NCBI GenBank assembly: GCA_030426865.1
Contig: JAUHXN010000128.1
Coordinates: forward strand, 1 to 7,794
DNA: 7,794 nucleotides
DNA from: a bacterium
GTDB taxonomy: Bacteria > Bacteroidota > Ignavibacteria > Kapaibacteriales > UBA2268
Direction: 5' to 3'
The first letter of the stretch is position 1. Each line of letters begins with the position of its first letter. Below the pieces are notes generated by a model that did no database searches, was not told where the DNA came from, and was given only the letters and a program-made list of their open reading frames with translations. Shown piece after piece: positions 6,034 to 7,794 of the stretch. A program made the position numbers and the translations under genes.

Positions 6034-7437
6034 ATGATTAAATTTGGAACTGACGGTTGGAGAGGTGTTATTGCTGATGATTTTACTTATGCTAATTTAC
6101 GATATGTAGCTCTTGCTAGTGCTGATTATGTAAAAGAATTATCAGATGGTCAGACAAACCCAAGTACAGTTATAGGTTATGATGGTAGGTTTATGTCTAG
6201 AGAATTTGCTGAAGAAACAGCAAAAGTTATGGCTTCACAAGGTATAATTGTAAACCTAAGCGACAGCATATCTTCAACTCCACAAGTATCATTTAACACA
6301 AGACAAAAGAAAGCTGAATTGGGATTCGTTATTACAGCATCTCATAATCCAGCTATTTATAATGGATTCAAGGTGAAGGGTAGTTTCGGAGGTCCAGCTA
6401 CTCCCCCACAAATAGCAAGGTTAGAAGAAATACTTCACCAAAGAATGACTGAAGGATTCGAATTCAAACTAGAGTCAGTTGCTCATTATGAAGAAAATGG
6501 ATTAATTAAATATTTTGATGCTAAGGATACATATATCAGACATATTAAAAAACGTTTGGATATGGAAGCAATCAGAAAAGCAGATTTCAAAGTAATATTC
6601 GATCCTATGCACGGCGCAGGAATGGGTATGTTAGAAGGGTTAATCGATAAAGTTTTCGAACTTCATAGTGAATGGAATCCTGGTTTCGGGAATGTTGATC
6701 ACCCTGAACCAATAGAAAGCTGTTTAGGTGATTTGATAACTACTATTAAGAGTGGCGAATTTGATTTTGGTCTAGCTACTGACGGAGATGCTGATAGGTT
6801 GGGTGCTGTAGATGAGGAAGGAAACTTCGTAGATTCTCACAAAATATTTATGATATTGCTTCGCTATCTGTATGAAAATAAAGGAAAAAGAGGAGACGTG
6901 GTAAAGACAGTATCACTAACTTCTATGGTAGATATGTATTGCGAAGACAAGGGAATAACTCTGCACGAGACTCCTGTAGGCTTTAAATATACAGCTGAGA
7001 TTATGACCCAGAAAAACGTATTAGTCGGTGGTGAAGAATCTGGTGGATTAGGAACATCATTACATATACCTGAAAGAGATGGTATATTCAACGGTCTGTT
7101 ACTTTTAGAAGCGATGGCAGTTACAGGTAAATCTCTGAAAGAACTATGTGATGATCTTGATGACGAGTTCGGTCCTCATAGATATCATAGAATAGATAAG
7201 AAAATGACTCAAGAAGAAAAAGATACTATTCTAAACGCTGCTTACAAAATACCAAGTAAAATTGGTAGGTTCGAAGTTGAAAGAGTCGATACCAAAGATG
7301 GAATTAAGTTCTATTTCAATCACGCTTGGCTATTAATAAGAGCATCTGGTACAGAGCCACTACTTAGGTTCTACGCTGAAGCTGAATCAATGACAGTAGT
7401 TAATGAACTATTGCACGAAGCGATGGATTTGAAATAG
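6034..7437 (+). CDS. Phosphoglucomutase/phosphomannomutase (alpha-D-phosphohexomutase family)
   Basis: This cytoplasmic enzyme interconverts hexose 1-phosphate and hexose 6-phosphate, linking glycolysis to glycogen or nucleotide-sugar synthesis. It has 467 residues and four recognisable family regions: N-terminal FGTDGWRG (4-11), phosphoserine loop TASHNP (101-106, S103), metal loop DGDADR (250-255), sugar-specificity loop GGEESGG (332-338) and phosphate-binding RASGTEPLLR (436-445). In this family an EESG-type sugar loop tends to go with glucose substrates, while GEMSGH-type loops go with dual phosphomannomutase/phosphoglucomutase enzymes. A phosphoglucomutase preference is therefore more likely but not proven. 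The ATG lies 6 bases after the enolase stop with no evident Shine-Dalgarno site. An intrinsic terminator follows 28 bases after the stop, making this the last gene of the group. Confidence 0.93.
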   Translation: MIKFGTDGWRGVIADDFTYANLRYVALASADYVKELSDGQTNPSTVIGYDGRFMSREFAEETAKVMASQGIIVNLSDSISSTPQVSFNTRQKKAELGFVITASHNPAIYNGFKVKGSFGGPATPPQIARLEEILHQRMTEGFEFKLESVAHYEENGLIKYFDAKDTYIRHIKKRLDMEAIRKADFKVIFDPMHGAGMGMLEGLIDKVFELHSEWNPGFGNVDHPEPIESCLGDLITTIKSGEFDFGLATDGDADRLGAVDEEGNFVDSHKIFMILLRYLYENKGKRGDVVKTVSLTSMVDMYCEDKGITLHETPVGFKYTAEIMTQKNVLVGGEESGGLGTSLHIPERDGIFNGLLLLEAMAVTGKSLKELCDDLDDEFGPHRYHRIDKKMTQEEKDTILNAAYKIPSKIGRFEVERVDTKDGIKFYFNHAWLLIRASGTEPLLRFYAEAESMTVVNELLHEAMDLK

Positions 7438-7465
7438 ATTAAAATTAAGATAAGAATTTCTACGG

Positions 7466-7500
7466 AAAAGGCTGCCTGAGGGTGGCCTTTTTTTTTCTTA
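7466..7500 (+). terminator. Intrinsic (rho-independent) terminator after the phosphohexomutase gene
   Basis: An 11-bp stem pairs 7466-7476 (AAAAGGCTGCC) with 7481-7491 (GGTGGCCTTTT). It includes two G-U pairs and closes a TGAG tetraloop. The run of nine Ts at 7488-7496, four of which pair in the stem, continues into CTT. It lies 28 bases after the phosphohexomutase stop and ends the thioredoxin-enolase group on the + strand. The opposite strand has only a short U-run (four), so efficient bidirectional termination is less likely. Confidence 0.9.
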
Positions 7501-7512
7501 ATAAAATTAAAA

Positions 7513-7536
7513 AGAGATTTTTCTAAACAAATCTTT
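7513..7536 (+). other. Short inverted repeat in the NDH-2 upstream region
   Basis: AGATTT (7515-7520) can pair with AAATCT (7529-7534). The stem extends by one G-U and one A-U pair to 7513/7536, giving about 8 bp with an 8-base loop. It is AT-rich and has no following T-run, so it is not a terminator. It could be an operator or a weak leader hairpin, or chance in AT-rich DNA. I see no clear promoter in the rest of 7501-7579. Confidence 0.25.
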
Positions 7537-7565
7537 GAATTACTCGTCTTAAAGCAAACAACAAT

Positions 7566-7569
7566 GGAG
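7566..7569 (+). promoter_or_regulatory. Ribosome binding site of the NDH-2 gene
   Basis: GGAG lies ten bases before ATG 7580, slightly long but usable. An ATG at 7564 is followed by a stop after one codon (ATG GAG TAA) and is not the gene start. Confidence 0.45.
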
Positions 7570-7579
7570 TAATTCCAAA

Positions 7580-7794
7580 ATGCAATTATCAAAACCAAGA
7601 GTGGTCATAGTAGGTGCAGGATTCGGGGGACTCTCCGCCGCTAAGGCCCTAAAAAACACAGATGTCGATGTAGTAGTAATTGACAAGAATAACCATCATT
7701 TATTTCAACCCCTTTTATATCAAGTAGCAACTGCCGCACTTTCCCCAGGTGATATCGCTCAACCAATAAGAACTGAATTACGTGGTAATAAGAA
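7580..7794 (+). CDS. Type II NADH dehydrogenase (NDH-2), N-terminal part (3' end cut by window)
   Basis: This is a FAD-dependent, non-proton-pumping NADH:quinone oxidoreductase that sits on the cytoplasmic face of the membrane and feeds electrons into the quinone pool. The first 71 residues are visible. The Rossmann FAD-binding motif VVIVGAGFGGLSAA (8-21) has the GxGxxG core at G12, G14 and G17, and the second strand ends at D35 (VVVID), the usual ribose-binding acidic residue position. The following NNHHLFQPLLYQVATAALSPGDIAQPIR segment (37-64) is highly characteristic of NDH-2 and separates it from thioredoxin-reductase-like flavoproteins. It follows a strong terminator and a 142-base intergenic region, so it probably has its own promoter. 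The C-terminal NADH domain and membrane anchor are outside the window. Confidence 0.93.
   Translation, partial: MQLSKPRVVIVGAGFGGLSAAKALKNTDVDVVVIDKNNHHLFQPLLYQVATAALSPGDIAQPIRTELRGNK

Noticed and set aside
6864..7091. 75-codon minus-strand frame inside the phosphohexomutase
   Set aside because: It is antisense to conserved catalytic regions with no recognisable domain, so it is a shadow frame.
7564..7572. Mini open frame ATG-GAG-TAA just before the NDH-2 start
   Set aside because: It is two codons long and coincides with the GGAG ribosome-binding site. Nothing suggests it is a regulatory upstream frame.
7371..7598. 75-codon minus-strand frame spanning the terminator region
   Set aside because: It runs through the terminator hairpin, whose A/T tract reads as a lysine run, and overlaps both flanking genes. 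No family match is recognised.
1..7794. Defence island, mobile element, CRISPR or phage cargo
   Set aside because: The helicase has ordinary UvrD/Rep architecture with no nuclease or other effector fusion, and its neighbours are housekeeping and glycan genes. No direct repeats, transposase, integrase or tRNA were seen.

Overview
The window is AT-rich (roughly one third G+C by eye) and densely coding. All recognisable genes lie on the + strand, and all match well-known bacterial families. Translation by the standard code gives intact proteins with tightly packed, often overlapping ends. The combination of a GT4 glycosyltransferase with a GmhB-like phosphatase (suggesting a surface heptose or other glycan), a type II NADH dehydrogenase, and an alpha-D-phosphohexomutase starting FGTDGWRGVIADDF fits a Gram-negative bacterium. 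I would guess the Bacteroidota/Chlorobiota/Ignavibacteria neighbourhood, but this is an inference and weakly held. Shine-Dalgarno-like GGAG/AGGA sites precede some genes (glycosyltransferase, thioredoxin, enolase, NDH-2) but not others (helicase, phosphohexomutase).

Layout. Bases 1-281 hold the 3' end of a voltage-gated-type K+ channel: pore loop with TVGYGD, last transmembrane helix, and a C-terminal CxxC/CxxC zinc ribbon. A UvrD/Rep/PcrA-type superfamily 1 helicase follows (286-2280, or 268 if a GTG start is used). Next come a GT4-like glycosyltransferase (2290-3486) and a GmhB-like HAD phosphatase (3479-4006) whose start overlaps the glycosyltransferase end by 8 bases. An 83-base AT-rich gap precedes a second tight group: thioredoxin (4090-4416), pterin-4a-carbinolamine dehydratase (4423-4731), enolase (4735-6027) and phosphoglucomutase/phosphomannomutase (6034-7437). 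Gaps in that group are only 3-6 bases. A clear intrinsic terminator at 7466-7500 closes it. After a 142-base intergenic region a type II NADH dehydrogenase begins at 7580 and runs off the right edge.

How the genes fit together. The second group looks like one housekeeping transcription unit combining redox (thioredoxin), pterin recycling and hexose-phosphate/lower-glycolysis enzymes. The first group combines a channel, a DNA-repair helicase and a probable surface-glycan pair, and is probably co-transcribed through spacing alone. I see no CRISPR array, mobile element, tRNA, rRNA or phage gene, and no convincing undescribed system. The most distinctive points are the zinc-ribbon tail on the K+ channel, the missing zinc-loop residues in the GmhB-like phosphatase, the missing first glutamate of the EX7E motif in the glycosyltransferase, and the placement of a pterin dehydratase between thioredoxin and enolase.
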